Assembly: GCA_009760885.1 (NCBI GenBank)
Contig: CM019701.1
Location: 14,418,282 to 14,482,281 of the forward strand
Reading direction: 5' to 3'
Length of the DNA stretch: 64,000 bases
Origin: Achatina immaculata
Lineage: Eukaryota; Mollusca; Gastropoda; Stylommatophora; Achatinidae
Shown here: in pieces, positions 1 through 12,543 of the stretch
Layout: every line of letters begins with the position of its first letter
Position numbering within the stretch: the stretch's first letter is position 1
The notes under the pieces: model-generated
The model's database searches: none
What the model was told of the DNA's origin: nothing
The model's input: only the letters and a program-made list of their open reading frames with translations
Position numbers and translations under genes: made by a program

Positions 1-404
1 TCTAACATGTCTGATTAACAGACCAATTATCACTACACAATGCAAAACCACACATTTTTTTGTTACTACTACTGTTGGCAAGTCAGATGCTGGTTGATTT
101 TAGTGCTATCTATACTGTCAGATTAAGACTTACTACATTTTGTGATTAATATATTTTATGATTAATATATTTTGTGATTAGTACATTTTGTGTCCGATGA
201 TGATAGCTTTGGCTGTTTGTTATGTATTTAATATAGAAAATGTGGGACAGATGGATGGACAGACATACACACGCATGCATGCACACACACACACTTAAAA
301 CCCTTGTAACAGAACCCGCTTAATGTCACCATATTTTGACGGTCCCAACATCGTGACATAAAGCGGGTCTGACTGTATACACACAAGTACATTCAAATTA
401 TATA

Positions 405-500
405 CTTCTTCTTCTTCGTACGCACATTGGCGACGGTGCGTGGTACCCTGATTTTTGCAATGCACCTTTTGGCTGGGTACCTCCGACTTCAGCATCTCAA
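405..500 (-). mobile_element. Retrotransposon 3' end with (GAA)n tail, fragment
   Basis: Read on the minus strand the segment ends in GAAGAAGAAGAAG (417-405). The same tail type ends repeats near 10128-10148, 27641-27659 and 42886-42905. Only the 3' end is preserved. Confidence 0.4.
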
Positions 501-2194
501 ATTATATACAAAGAAAATATGTCAACAAAAGTCAATGGAGTCCCAACAGAAATAATTTCTTTTATAACGATTTCAGCAAAACATAGTTTATAAACGCAGT
601 TCATTTGTATGTACAAATCCTTATCATAATGCAATAACAGCATTTCATGCGCCATCCCCCAAAAACATCTTGTGATCAATAATCACATCATAAGTCCTGG
701 ATGATTAAGCATAGCAAATATGTCTTTATAACCTTCCTGCTGTAAAATGTATGTGCACGGCAACCTCTCCAAATCCTACATCACACACTTCCTTAAACCA
801 GCTTCTGGTCTTACTAAAAGCACAAGTGAATAATGTTAAAATATAGTTCATTTCATACTGTGGAAAAAATAAAATAAACAAAACAAACACCACCTTACAC
901 ACTAACCTTCTCCTATCATTTCACACATATTTCTTTGACTAAACTAATTAATCTTCCTACCAGATGTCTGCTCCAAAGTGACCCCAGCAACACTGCTGGA
1001 ACAGCCATGCTTGAAGGAAAGAGGAAGGGGGGGTAACTGTGAAAACTGTTGAAGAACCTGAGACAAACAAGCAGTGCAGCTCTGGCATCATCACACAAAG
1101 ACTGGCTAAAAACTATCAGGAGGTGGAGAGGATTTGTTGCTGCCTCTTAGAAGATGCCATGTATAGAATGAACTGGGATTTCTTCATCAGTCAGTGCCAA
1201 CAAGCAAGGTTGGACTGGGTCCTGCAATATTCTTAAGCAGAGTCATTTCAAACAGTGAAGTATTTATGTAGGATAAAATTAATCCATTTGTGTCCCTTAT
1301 GTTCTGAATTCTCTTTTATAATCTTCACTTGGCAATCTGAATACAAAGAGGGTGAAACAAAATAAGAAAATGAAGACGTGATTACACTGAAGTATATAAT
1401 TATGCACGCACACACACACAAGAGAGATATATATATATATAACCAGTCCACAGAAAATGTGTTCCCCATAATTCGTTCTAATAATTATATAATCAGCTCA
1501 TAAAGAGTTATAAAGTCAATAGTCATCAGAACTCATTCTCCAGTTCAGAAGAACTCTACAACTGAAGCATTTCCATATCCTTATGTAAACATACATACAA
1601 GCACCATGTCTGTGTTTTAAATCTATAACTACCAGCTCTATAGGCCTTCAGATACTTTAGAATGGAATAAGAAGTGTCTGCAAGTGTCCAGAAAACAAAG
1701 TTATAGGCAATAATTTGATATTATCATGATTGTTATAGGCAATACCTCATTTAATATTATCATGATTGTTATAGGCAATACCTCATTTGATATCATGACT
1801 GTTAGTATCCTTGAAAAAGGTTCATATTTGTTCATTTCTCATGGAAAGCTGGCCTCTTTCACTTGCTGCACAAAACTGCCTTTCTAACCACCTGATGAAG
1901 CAGTACATGTTTAGAAATGATGTCCCCACATGGATCCACTGTTGTGACTGTTCATAAATGTTTCACAACTCCACAATATATGTTGAGCATGATGACTTCC
2001 AGGCAGATGGTGATCAACGCTGAAACACTTGACAACTGGGTCAGTTTCCGCAGGGAACTCTTTAACAACCTCCTACAGCAGACAAACAAATGCCTGGATG
2101 CCTGGGCTGTTAATATGTGAATCCTGCGAGCAAACTCATGACCAACTGAACATCCAATTTATTGTCCCTAAGTTTGCACTTACCCTGCACCTTT

Positions 2195-2366
2195 CAAAGA
2201 GACCTCTGAGCTCAGGCATGGCCCAGAGAGAGAGAGAGAGAGAGAAGCATGGAGGAGAAACTCTGGGGTTCCTGCGAAGACCTCCTGCTGACAGCAGGAT
2301 TCATGGAAGTGTCCCAGCTCTCTATTTAGAAAGCTGAGCATACAAAACTGAACGCTAAAGAAGCAC
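2195..2366 (+). repeat. Dispersed repeat, copy 1 (second copy inverted at 30768-30945)
   Basis: Shares long blocks with the reverse complement of 30768-30945, for example AACTCTGGGGTTCC and GTTTAGAAAGCTGAG versus ATTTAGAAAGCTGAG. No coding domain is visible. Probably a non-autonomous transposable element. Confidence 0.6.
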
Positions 2367-5321
2367 TTACCTCCACATACGCTCAGACAAATGGAGGTGG
2401 TCACCTGTCTCAACAACTCTTGGGAGCTCAAAACATGACAGCCTGCTTACAGTCTGAAGGCTGCATCAACATTTTTCAGTTCTACAGGAGCAAAATGTTG
2501 GGGTGAATTTTCTGCTGCCAAAATGTAGGCAACAGATTTTTCTCATATGAAAAGCTGGAAGTGAATCTTCCATATTCCAAATTATTTTACGGAGCTCCAG
2601 TTTTTAAAAACAGACAGGAAAGGGTTAAGGATAGCTATGTAAGGTGTATAAAATATAAATTCTACTAATCAGACATTGCATCTGATGATAACAAACTGTT
2701 TATTATATCAAAATTTTTAATTTAACCATATGGACAAAAAAGATTAACTAACAAACAAATAAAAAAAAAAACACATGTATGTTACATCACATTAGTTAAA
2801 ATTTGTTCAACAGATCCAGCTTTCCGGCTTTCTGCTGTTTTAATTAACAAATTAAGAAAAATTTGGGTGTTGGTGAAATACAATTGCAAAAAATGGTTAT
2901 ACAACAGATTAAACAGTTTACACAAAGTCACTCTCAAATAAATAAAACAATACATCATTTAAAATCAGAAACTCTTAACCTTGTTTGTGCCATGGATTCT
3001 CTCTGAGATGAAAAGTATGGATTCCTACTTGGATGTTTCAAATTGCTATACACATTACATTTCTAGTTTGCAAGGCCATATTAAATACTGATGGCTCTCA
3101 ACGTATGTCAAATCAACGTTCATACTTGGCCAAACAAATTTCTGGCATGGGTAAAGTCTGCGGAAAGTGCCTACGAAAAACATTCAAAATATGCAAGAAG
3201 CTCAAATCTGTGCATGCACAAGCCAACAAATCTTGAAAAGGTGTAAGGTGCTTCCTCTTCCCAGTTTCTACATGCCTCGTACCGCATTAATATCTCTGTC
3301 ATATAATGAAGTGACTGCTTTTTATTTTTTTAAAAGCATTTTTACAAATATTTTCATTCCTTGCATTATAGCTGGTCGTGAAGATGCACATCAATTGAAC
3401 AAAAAAAACAACAACAAAAAACTGATAGCCAGCTCGATTACAGATGTGTTTCAATCGAGGTAAAACTGAGAATGATATTTAAAGTAAAGTTTATCCTCAA
3501 TCGCACACAAACTAGAATTCTTAGTACCAACTGTGTATGGTGATTACATAAATCCCACTGACATATAAAGAGTTGTGGAACATATTGATTACAGAAGTTG
3601 GAAAGCATCCTTCATCACATTTAGTGTAGTTTACATTGTATCTGAAATCTGGTTGTTAAAATTACACTGCTACTGACATTACTGGATGGAAAGACACTGA
3701 CAAGTTTGAATTTAGTGAAATTATGTTTTACCTGTCAAATTTCATGTGTCCCATAAAATACCAACAGACCTATGGACCCAAAGATTAAGAAAAACTGCTC
3801 CAAAGCACACAAAAGTGACCCCAATAACATTCCTACTGATACAAGAAGTAATAAATCAGTTCTGATGCCAGAATTTACCTGAAAAAAAAAAAAAAGAAAA
3901 TTACTTTGTCAGGAAAAAAAAAAAAAAATGAATGTTACTACTAAAAAAAAAAAAGTATTACAAGTTTTATACGGCACAGCGATAATTTGCATGGCACAGT
4001 AATATTCCACAATAACTTGCGCTGTGAATAATTTAAATAAACATAACATGGCAATAATTTTAATGACCCCTCCCCAAACCCTACCTGAATGGCTTTTATT
4101 AAATGCTCCAGGTTCACAAATGCCAGAAAAATGGATAGAAAACACAGGATACGTGGCAGCCTGATAATGTGGAGCTGGCTAACAGAAATGACCGAGGCAC
4201 TAAACTTGTCCACACTTTCACATTCAGCAATATAAAATAGAAAAAATTTTCTGGGACTATGCCTTCTATACATTTTTTTTTTTAAAGTTCACCCAACCTG
4301 GACTTCGGTAAAGTTCCTAATATTTGAGAATGTGATATCCTCTTTTTTTTTTTTTTTTTTCTGTCAATCGCCAACTACTATTTGCACTGCAGTCAGATAC
4401 TCTCCATCTTTAGAAGCCATTCAATCCACCCCTCCTCATTAAAGTGTTTCCAACAGCCACTTCGACACTGATTCACTTCAGGGCGTTGGCAGCTGAATCA
4501 TAAATCCACAGACTTCAAGGACAAGCTTCTGCCAAACAGGCCCACTCACATCTTCTGTATATGATGGGGGAAAAAAAAAACAAACTCAAAAATAAATTCA
4601 CAACTTACAGATTCTTGCACTGGTATCACAATTCATGATGATGCACAACAAATAACTTTACAAGATTCTCTCCCACTCTTCAGATAAAGAAAATCAGTTA
4701 CTGTGCTGAAATAAAAAAATGTGAAAATAAGTATTCTCTTCCTCCTTGTCGTCATCACTTGATCAGACATCAATACCACAAACACTGCAGTCCGTCTCAG
4801 GTTTTCAGCAACTCTGCAGAACTCCTCCTGTATGAGGCTGGGATCTGGCCAGGTCCTTTGCCTAAGAGGACTGTGTAGCTGGCAACTCTGGAGGTCTTGA
4901 TGTGGTGTTTGCTGCTCTTTAAAATAAACATGGCACAAAGATCTGAAAAATCCCAACAAAACTCTTCAACGTGAGAGAAAAAAAAATTGCAAAAGTAAAT
5001 GGAGATTCAAAACTTGAAAACTCCAGTACAATTAACAACTGCTTAGCAACAAGATGACAGCTGCATATGCAACCTGACTAACTGTCTCCTTTTCTACACC
5101 TCTAGATTACAAGAAGTCTAAAAATTGGTAATTTGCAATGAAACTGAAAAGCCTAAAAACTGGCAAGCTGCAACTAAGCCAACAGTCTAAAAACTGGTGA
5201 GCTGAAATAAAGCTAATGGAGATAGATCTTAAACTTTTCTCCCCCTCACATTTCCGAGCTTGCTCTGGATTTATGTTCACGCTCCACCCTGTACATCGTA
5301 TTACGAAAGTGCAAATAATAA

Positions 5322-5402
5322 TGGTAAGGTAAAGGTAAAGGTGTCCGAGTGGCGAAGTGGTAAGTGCACTGGTCTCTCATGGCGAAGGTCGAGGGTTCAA
5401 AA
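5322..5402 (+). mobile_element. tRNA-derived SINE head (family B)
   Basis: Contains A-box-like GTGGCGAAGTGGTAAGTGC and B-box-like GGTCGAGGGTTCAA, preceded by a GGTAAAGGTAAAG stretch. Matches the heads of the SINEs on the minus strand at 51742-51962 and 17636-17862. The body is missing. Confidence 0.65.
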
Positions 5403-7046
5403 ATAATAATGCTTGAACATAAAAAAAGAAGGGAGTATCTATTTCTACATTTTCTTATGAAGTAAGTTACACAATAACAAAGTATATGCTAAGGGACTAT
5501 AGTTTATAAACAAAGACCAAAAAAAAAAAAACAAACCAAAAAACAAACTTTCATTCTGACAGCAATGTTGGCTTCTTAAGAAACAACTGTCAATCATGTG
5601 TGTGCACGCGTGCGCCCCCCCCCCCCCCTCCAAGAATGCATTTTGCTGAAATATTGATGGTATTTGTTGCTATTTTCTCATCTTGCTATCTTTTTTGCAT
5701 TTTTATAAGACTAAAAATCATTATGCCACAGTATATATCTGCCATTGTTATATTCTCTGTCCATGCCTTATATCTGAAATGTTATTTTTTTTTTAAAAAG
5801 TGATCTGGTCTGAAAATGATTCACACTTGGACATCTCTTAAGCAATTAAGTTGCAGTAGAACTGCATAGAAAGTTACTTCAAATGGAGGAAATGTGTAGT
5901 TCACAGCATACAAAGAGTTAACAGCAGGCCATTACAGTGCTGTTTAATGCAAAGTAGTTACCCAGACAGGAAGTTGGGGGAAGGGAAAACAGAGCAGCAG
6001 TGAATGGAAAAAAACCCATTTCTTGTGTGTGGTGTATTATTTTAAAATTTTGGATCATTCGCATTCTTTGAAAAAAAGAATTACAGATACATGTCAATGC
6101 ATCACTGCAGATATCTCAAACACATATTCGAAACAGTTATGAAAAAAAAAAAAAAAATGTCAACACAACAGACCTCAAGACATGTGAACATAAACAGACC
6201 ATCAAAGACACATCATGACATACAAATAAAACCATGAAATATACATCAAAACCATGTTAAGACAAGCTGACCACTAGACACACGTCACCAGACAACACTT
6301 GTGTTGGACAAACATTAAAGCATAAAGCAGTGGTAACCTACTTACTTCAGAACCGTTTGCTGCAACGCTCCCTATCCTCAGTATTCACTCACACAAACAA
6401 CGGCCCGGACAAGAGAAATAAATCTTTGAGGAAGACAAAGCCAAAAGTATGGCTTCTTGCCGGCCACAAGGTGTGAACAAATGAAGAAAGCTGACTTGAG
6501 ATTACAAGCAACACATCCAATCCTTGGGAAAGGATTTCAAAAAAGAAAAAAAAATAACAACCAACAGATCCTCAGTAATCACGATTCAGGAGGCCCTTGT
6601 CCCTCCAAGTGTCCAGAGTCTTAAGGGCTGAAATGCTTGCCTGAGGGGACAGCTACTCTGATAATCCAAAGATCTGTGTTCTTTCATTCTCTCTCACTGC
6701 TTTCTTGTTGACCTGTCACCCCATAAACACTCACCCAAACAAAGTGAGGCCAGAAATCGTGTGTTTCCAAAAACTTTATCCAAACAAAATGATCCAACTG
6801 TATAATTTGCTTGGTCATGTTGTATAACTCCATGAACAACTTTGTGGCCAATAAGAAATACCATAAAATGACTACACCAACATTTTCTGAGCTTCAGTTA
6901 ACTCTCCTTATCAACCAGAAGCTACTATATTTTGTGATTTTTAAATTCACACACTTATGCTTTTTTTTTTTTTTTTTGATGCGCTTCAATTTTTTCATTT
7001 AAAAAAAAAAAAACCTTCCAGTGTGACTTTTTAAATCCAAACTAAG

Positions 7047-7145
7047 AGCTGCGGGAAGCACTTGGTGTAGTGGTTAAATGTGGACAGCGAGCAAAAGTTT
7101 ACAAGTTCAATCTCTGACAGGACAAGTCTTTTCTGTTAGATAAAG
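7047..7145 (+). mobile_element. Possible tRNA-derived SINE fragment
   Basis: The motif TGGTGTAGTGGTTAAATG followed about 35 bases later by ACAAGTTCAATCTC resembles the A and B boxes of a tRNA-related SINE. Weakly conserved. Confidence 0.35.
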
Positions 7146-7489
7146 CTTACGCAGTCTGAAGTAAAAATCATATCTTCAGTTAATTCCCCCATAATTTTGA
7201 AAGACTGTTGTTAGTTATTAAATATCTCCTGCTTACTAAACACTTATTCAGTCATGGAAGCCAAACATTTATTCAGACAGAACACAGCTAAATAACCACA
7301 CAAACACTTATCCAACTAAAAAAAAATAATCGCTAAACATCTACCAATTCCAAACTATGGAAATATATATAACAAAATTACTAACAGCTTAAAAGTAAAA
7401 AAAAAAAAAAAAAACCAACTTCTCAACAGCATGAGATTTATTGTTTCCCACTGTACATGTAGTCCTCCAGTATTTAATACCAAAAAAAA

Positions 7490-7885
7490 AAAAAAATATG
7501 ATGTAATCAAATGCCTCCAACAATATTATGTATCTAAAATAATACAGAAATCTCATGCATCCACCAGTATTACATACCAAAAGAAATCACACTTCCATTA
7601 GAACTGCATACAAAATAATAAGAATCATAATGTAATCACACATCTCCAACAGTATTACATACAAAATAATGATGCAACCACAAGTCTATGAAAGGAAACA
7701 CATACAAAAATAATGATGTAATCAAACATCTCCACCAGGATTACATACAAAAATAATAATGTATCGCATATCTCCGCCAGCATTACATACAAAAATAATG
7801 ATGTAATCAAACGCCTCCAATGTGGAATGAACTATTTTTAAATACCAAGATATACGAATAAGGCATGAACAGATAACCCTGGAGT
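7490..7885 (-). other. Presumed TM9SF1 3' UTR, with a degenerate tandem repeat
   Basis: After the stop codon, a unit of roughly 45-60 bp with a core like GATTACATCATTATTTTTG is repeated about six times, degenerately. A minus-strand AATAAA lies at 7442-7437 and could be a polyadenylation signal; the true 3' end cannot be set from sequence alone. Confidence 0.45.
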
Positions 7886-8087
7886 CTAGTCCATCTTGAT
7901 GTTGACATATATGTACCGAACAAACTTGAGCGAGGCAAAGAACGAGACTGTGGCTAACATAAGGAAAAACACATAACAGGTCAAAGCTGTGTAGCCCAGG
8001 AACTCCAGTGTCTGCAGCAGACCAGACATGTTTGACCTCTTGTAGTAGTAGAACAGGGCATACAGAAATACAAACACGCCAGTAGAC
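7886..8087 (-). CDS. TM9SF1: TM9SF1 exon 15, last coding exon (residues 523-589)
   Basis: Acceptor AATTGCAG. Encodes [20 protein letters not shown], the last membrane helix pair ([17 protein letters not shown]) and [12 protein letters not shown] before TAG. The final K-M-D fits the KXD/E motif that holds nonaspanins in the Golgi. Confidence 0.96.
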
Positions 8088-11000
8088 CTGCAATTAAATT
8101 TAGAAATAACATCAGGTCAAAATATTTAGATGTCTTTTAAAATTATGACATGACACAGTACTGGCACGGGCAAACCTTTTTTGTTTGGCGGTGCAAAAAA
8201 AGATTTTTCTTATCTTCACATGGGCCACACACTTTATAAAATGTTAAATTTATGAACGAACCTCAGTTGCAATTATTAAGTTTAATACAAGGAGAAGTCA
8301 CTAAGTAACTCGCAAATGCCTGTTACAAAAAAACTAAATGCGACGGTAATTTGAAAACTTGTAATTTTTGAACCTACATTATTCCCCTATTTCTCAACGT
8401 AATTGCCATTTTTTCAGCATTGATACATTTGTTCCATCGTGTAATCAGCGATGCAATACCCATAGTGTAAAAATCGGGAGTCTGATTCTGAACCATTTTT
8501 TTAGTTCTGTTTCCACCTCTTCGTCACTTGAGAATCTTCTCCCACCAAGGCGGTTATTCAATGGTCCAAACAGGTGAAAGTCATTTGGAGATAAGTCAGG
8601 ACTATAGGGTAGATGTTCAAGAACTTCCCAACCCAACTGGCTAATTTTCTCTTGGGTTAACCGAGCCGTATATGGTCTGGCATTGTCATGAAGGAGAAGC
8701 ACACCTCTAGTCAGCAGACCAGGACGTTTTCTTCGAATTGCATCTCGTAGCATTGACAGAACTTCACAGTACGATACAGAATTCACACTGTCACCATACT
8801 TCTGGATGACAGTACTATCTAAGGATAAATTTAAATACTACCTGCTAACTGCCACTGATAAAATATTTCAATTTGCAAGTTACTTAGTGACTTCCCCTCG
8901 TATAATAATAATAATTAACTTTAATGCAACTGAATTTTATATATATATATATATCTCTGCACATGCATGCACTGACACACACCCAGAGAGAGTGATCACG
9001 TTAAACGGCAATTCAATAAAAAAGGACAAAAACTGAAACCTTTGGAGGTTGTCAGTTACAGTAACTGGTTTATATTATCAAAAACCTAGTAGAAACCTAG
9101 CAGAGAAACTGGCTAGATCAGACCAGGAGGAAGATGATGATGCTCAATTTACATGGAGGATAATCAGACCAAGAGAAGGAAGATGATAATGATGCTCAAT
9201 TTACATGGAGGATAATCAGACCAAGAAAAGGAAGATGATAATGATGCTCAATTTACATGGAGGATAATCAGACCAAGAGAAGGAAGATGATAATGATGCT
9301 CAATTTACATGGAGGATAATCAGACCAAGAGAAGGAAGATGATAATGATGCTCAATTTACATGGAGGATAATCAGACCAAGAGAAGGAAGATAATAATGA
9401 TGCTCAATTTACATGGAGGATAATCAGACCAAGAGAAAGAAGATGATAATGATGCTCAATTTACATGGAGGATAATCAGACCAAGAGAAAGAAGATAATG
9501 ATGCTCAATTTACATGGAGGATAATCAGACCATGAGAAGGAAGATGATGATGCTGAATTTGCATAGAGGATAATCAGACCAAGAGAAAGAAGATAATGAT
9601 GCTCAATTTGCATGGAGGATAATCAGACCAAGAGAAGGAAGATGATGATGCTCAATTTACATGGAGGATAATCAGTCAAGTTCTGACCTTGGTCAGCATG
9701 TAAGCATTTTTTAAAGATTAAATCTTGCTGTCACATAAGGTAAGAAGAAAACTTCACACAAAAATATCACTCCCAGTGTTTGTAAAATGTGTTTAATCTT
9801 ACATTAGAAAAAAAAAAAGCATGAGGTACTGAATACTGTACTGAAAAAAAATACAAACCAAAAACCAGAAAGTACTTTATGCAAGGTGAAAGACAGCTAG
9901 GCATAAGTGAGAAAGTCCAACTCTAGACTAAACTGGTGCAATGAAAACCACGGTGTCACGCAATCCGCTTCAGAGACCCACCAAGAATACAGGCTAAAGC
10001 CCTGCGATACTCTGAACCCCTTGTGGTCCTCTCGTGTGGTCCTTTCGGGGACCACACAGGAGACCACGGGACCTAACGAGGACCACAGGCGTAAATTCAG
10101 TAGGATCACAGTGCGGTTTTGGTGGTAGAAGCGAACGAAGAAGAAGAAGGTAGGCATAACTGTACCAGTTGAAAAAAATCCTGGCACAAATTATATGATT
10201 TTTAAAGAAATTTCCTCAACTGACTGAAGGCCACAAATAAAGAATGTTGTTATGGGCCACATGGGGTCCGCAGGCAAAAGGCCACCCACATGTGATGTAG
10301 AATGATTTAAAAAAAAAAAGATGTACACAAAGGTAGCATGTTTTCTAAAACAAAAGGCGTTATTGTCTGGTGATTATTATTATTTTTTTTTTATACACCA
10401 GAATTAATTTCCCAGCATCAACATCATTATCAACTTTAAGTGCCATTCCTTCCTGCAGACACTTAACATCATATCTTTCAGCTGCCATATATTTCATGGC
10501 ATCATGTCTGTTTATCACTTAATTTCTTTTTAAGCCTTTCTCTGCCATTTGGCTGCCATATTTCTCTTGTTATAATATTTTCAAGTCCATTCCTTCAAAT
10601 TACATTCAATGAATGTTGATTGTCCTTTTTTTTTTTTTTATTAAAAAGTTTCCCTACATAATTAGAACAATGCTGTTTGGGGACCACGGAAATGTGGTTC
10701 CTTAGAAGAATGCTAAAGATACCATAAACAGCGAAGAGATCAAATGACGAGGTCCTGAAAAGAGGCAGAAGAGAGATGAGGATTACAAAACTAAAAAAAA
10801 CCAAAGAGACAATCCAAATTCACAGCACACATCACGAAAGCAGGTGTATTGGAATATTTGATAACAATGAGGATGATAAAGGGAAAAAGAGACACAGGCA
10901 TGCAAAGAGAGAAAGAAGATAGATGGACTGGTGAAGTGGCTCATAATTAACACCCAGAATAAAAAATTGGAAAAACACGACAGCCAACACCTGCTGGCGT

Positions 11001-12499
11001 GGCACTGAATAAACAGACATTAATTAAATACGTTTCTTTGGGCAAAACGCTGACCTGGCTCAAACAACTAACCACTGGTGGTGATGTGTTAAGAGACCCT
11101 GGTACTCACCCAGCACTGAATATGGAGCGCCACCACCAGCGATAGTCCTCAGCAGACAGCTGGAAGTAGGTCAGAGCAATTGAGATACAGGCGGTAACAC
11201 TCAGCAGGATGCCATACACAATGAAGAGGATGCCAAAAAGTGTGTACTGTTCCCTCCCCCATAGTGTAGCAAAAATGTAGTACAACTCAACAGATATAGC
11301 ACTGAAAAAAAAATTTAATTTAAAAATGAGAAACATGCCAAACATTCAGTTTAAATTTGTATTCTGCAAAACACAAAACTTGATTCAATTTTGAAAAGAA
11401 TATTTGAAACAATATTTGAATAATTAAACAAATATTTCTTCTGGACTGCTGCTATTGGTAACAAATTAATATTACAATGAAACTACATCTAACTGGTGAA
11501 CAAAAAAAAAAATCAATCTTCTTGCTAACCTATTATGATGGCTAGCTCACGTATAAAGAATGGGGAAAGACTGATTGATTCAACTCATTTGCAAAGGGTC
11601 CAAAGAACTGGGCACACAGGCCTGTCTAATATTGCTTTTTAAATGACAGGAGGTGGTGGGGTGACAGATGTGGGAGACAGAGAGGTAGGGTGACAAAGAG
11701 AGAGACAGAGTGATAGGTTGACAAAGAGAGAGACAGAGTGGTAGAGTGACAAAGAGAGAGATAGAGAGGTAGGGTGACAAAGAGAGAGACAGAGTGGTAG
11801 GTTGACAAAGAGAGAGACAGAGTGGTAGGGTGACAAAGAGAGAGACAGAGTGGTAGGGTGACAAAGAGAGAGACAGAGTGGTAGGGTGACAAAGAGAGAG
11901 ACAGTGGTAGGGTGACAAAGAGAGAGACAGAGTGGTAGGGTGACAAAGAGAGAGACAGAGTGGTAGGGTGATAAAGAGAGAGACAGAGTGGTAGGGTGAT
12001 AAAGAGAGTGACAGAGTGGTAGGGTGACAAAAGAGAGACAGAGAGGTAGGGTGACAAAGAGAGAGACAGAGAGGTAGGGTGACAAAGAGAGAGACAGAGT
12101 GGTAGGGTGACAAAGAGAGAGACAGAGAGGTAGGGTGACAAAGAGAGAGACAGAGTGGTAGGGTGACAAAGAGAGAGACAGAGTGGTAGGGTGACAAAGA
12201 GAGAGACAGAGAGGTAGGGTGACAAAGAGAGAGACAGAGACATAGGATGACAGACAGAGAAAGAAAAAGATACATGGAGAAAGATAGAGAAATGGAGAAA
12301 TGGGGTGAGAGTATAAGAGATTGGAGGTGAGAGAAAGAGGGACAGAAAGAAAGATAAAAGACACAACGATATATAGAAAGAGAGAGGGTGATAGAGAGAA
12401 ACAAGAGACAGGGTGAAAGAAAGAAAGAGAGAGAGATAGTGTGACAGAGAGAGAGGGTGAGATTGAGATAGGGAGACACAGAGATAGAGATTGGGTAGG

Positions 12500-12543
<44 letters not shown>

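Larger units (their letters stand above)
1..7489. other. 3' flank of TM9SF1, no gene recognised
   Basis: AT-rich DNA with many A/T homopolymers, short dinucleotide runs (CA near 283, AT near 1428, GA at 2224-2245, poly-C at 5614) and three copies of a 36-45-bp repeat near 1706-1800 (core TTGTTATAGGCAATA). Small open frames are at chance level and none looks like a known protein. Separate repeat fragments are listed individually. Confidence 0.6.

Noticed and set aside
300..380. Possible pogo/Tigger-type terminal motif (CAGTCAGACCCGC on the minus strand)
   Set aside because: No matching second terminus or transposase was found.
5340..5402. Functional tRNA gene
   Set aside because: A and B boxes are present, but no acceptor stem or anticodon arm pairing is evident; it matches the SINE heads elsewhere in the window.
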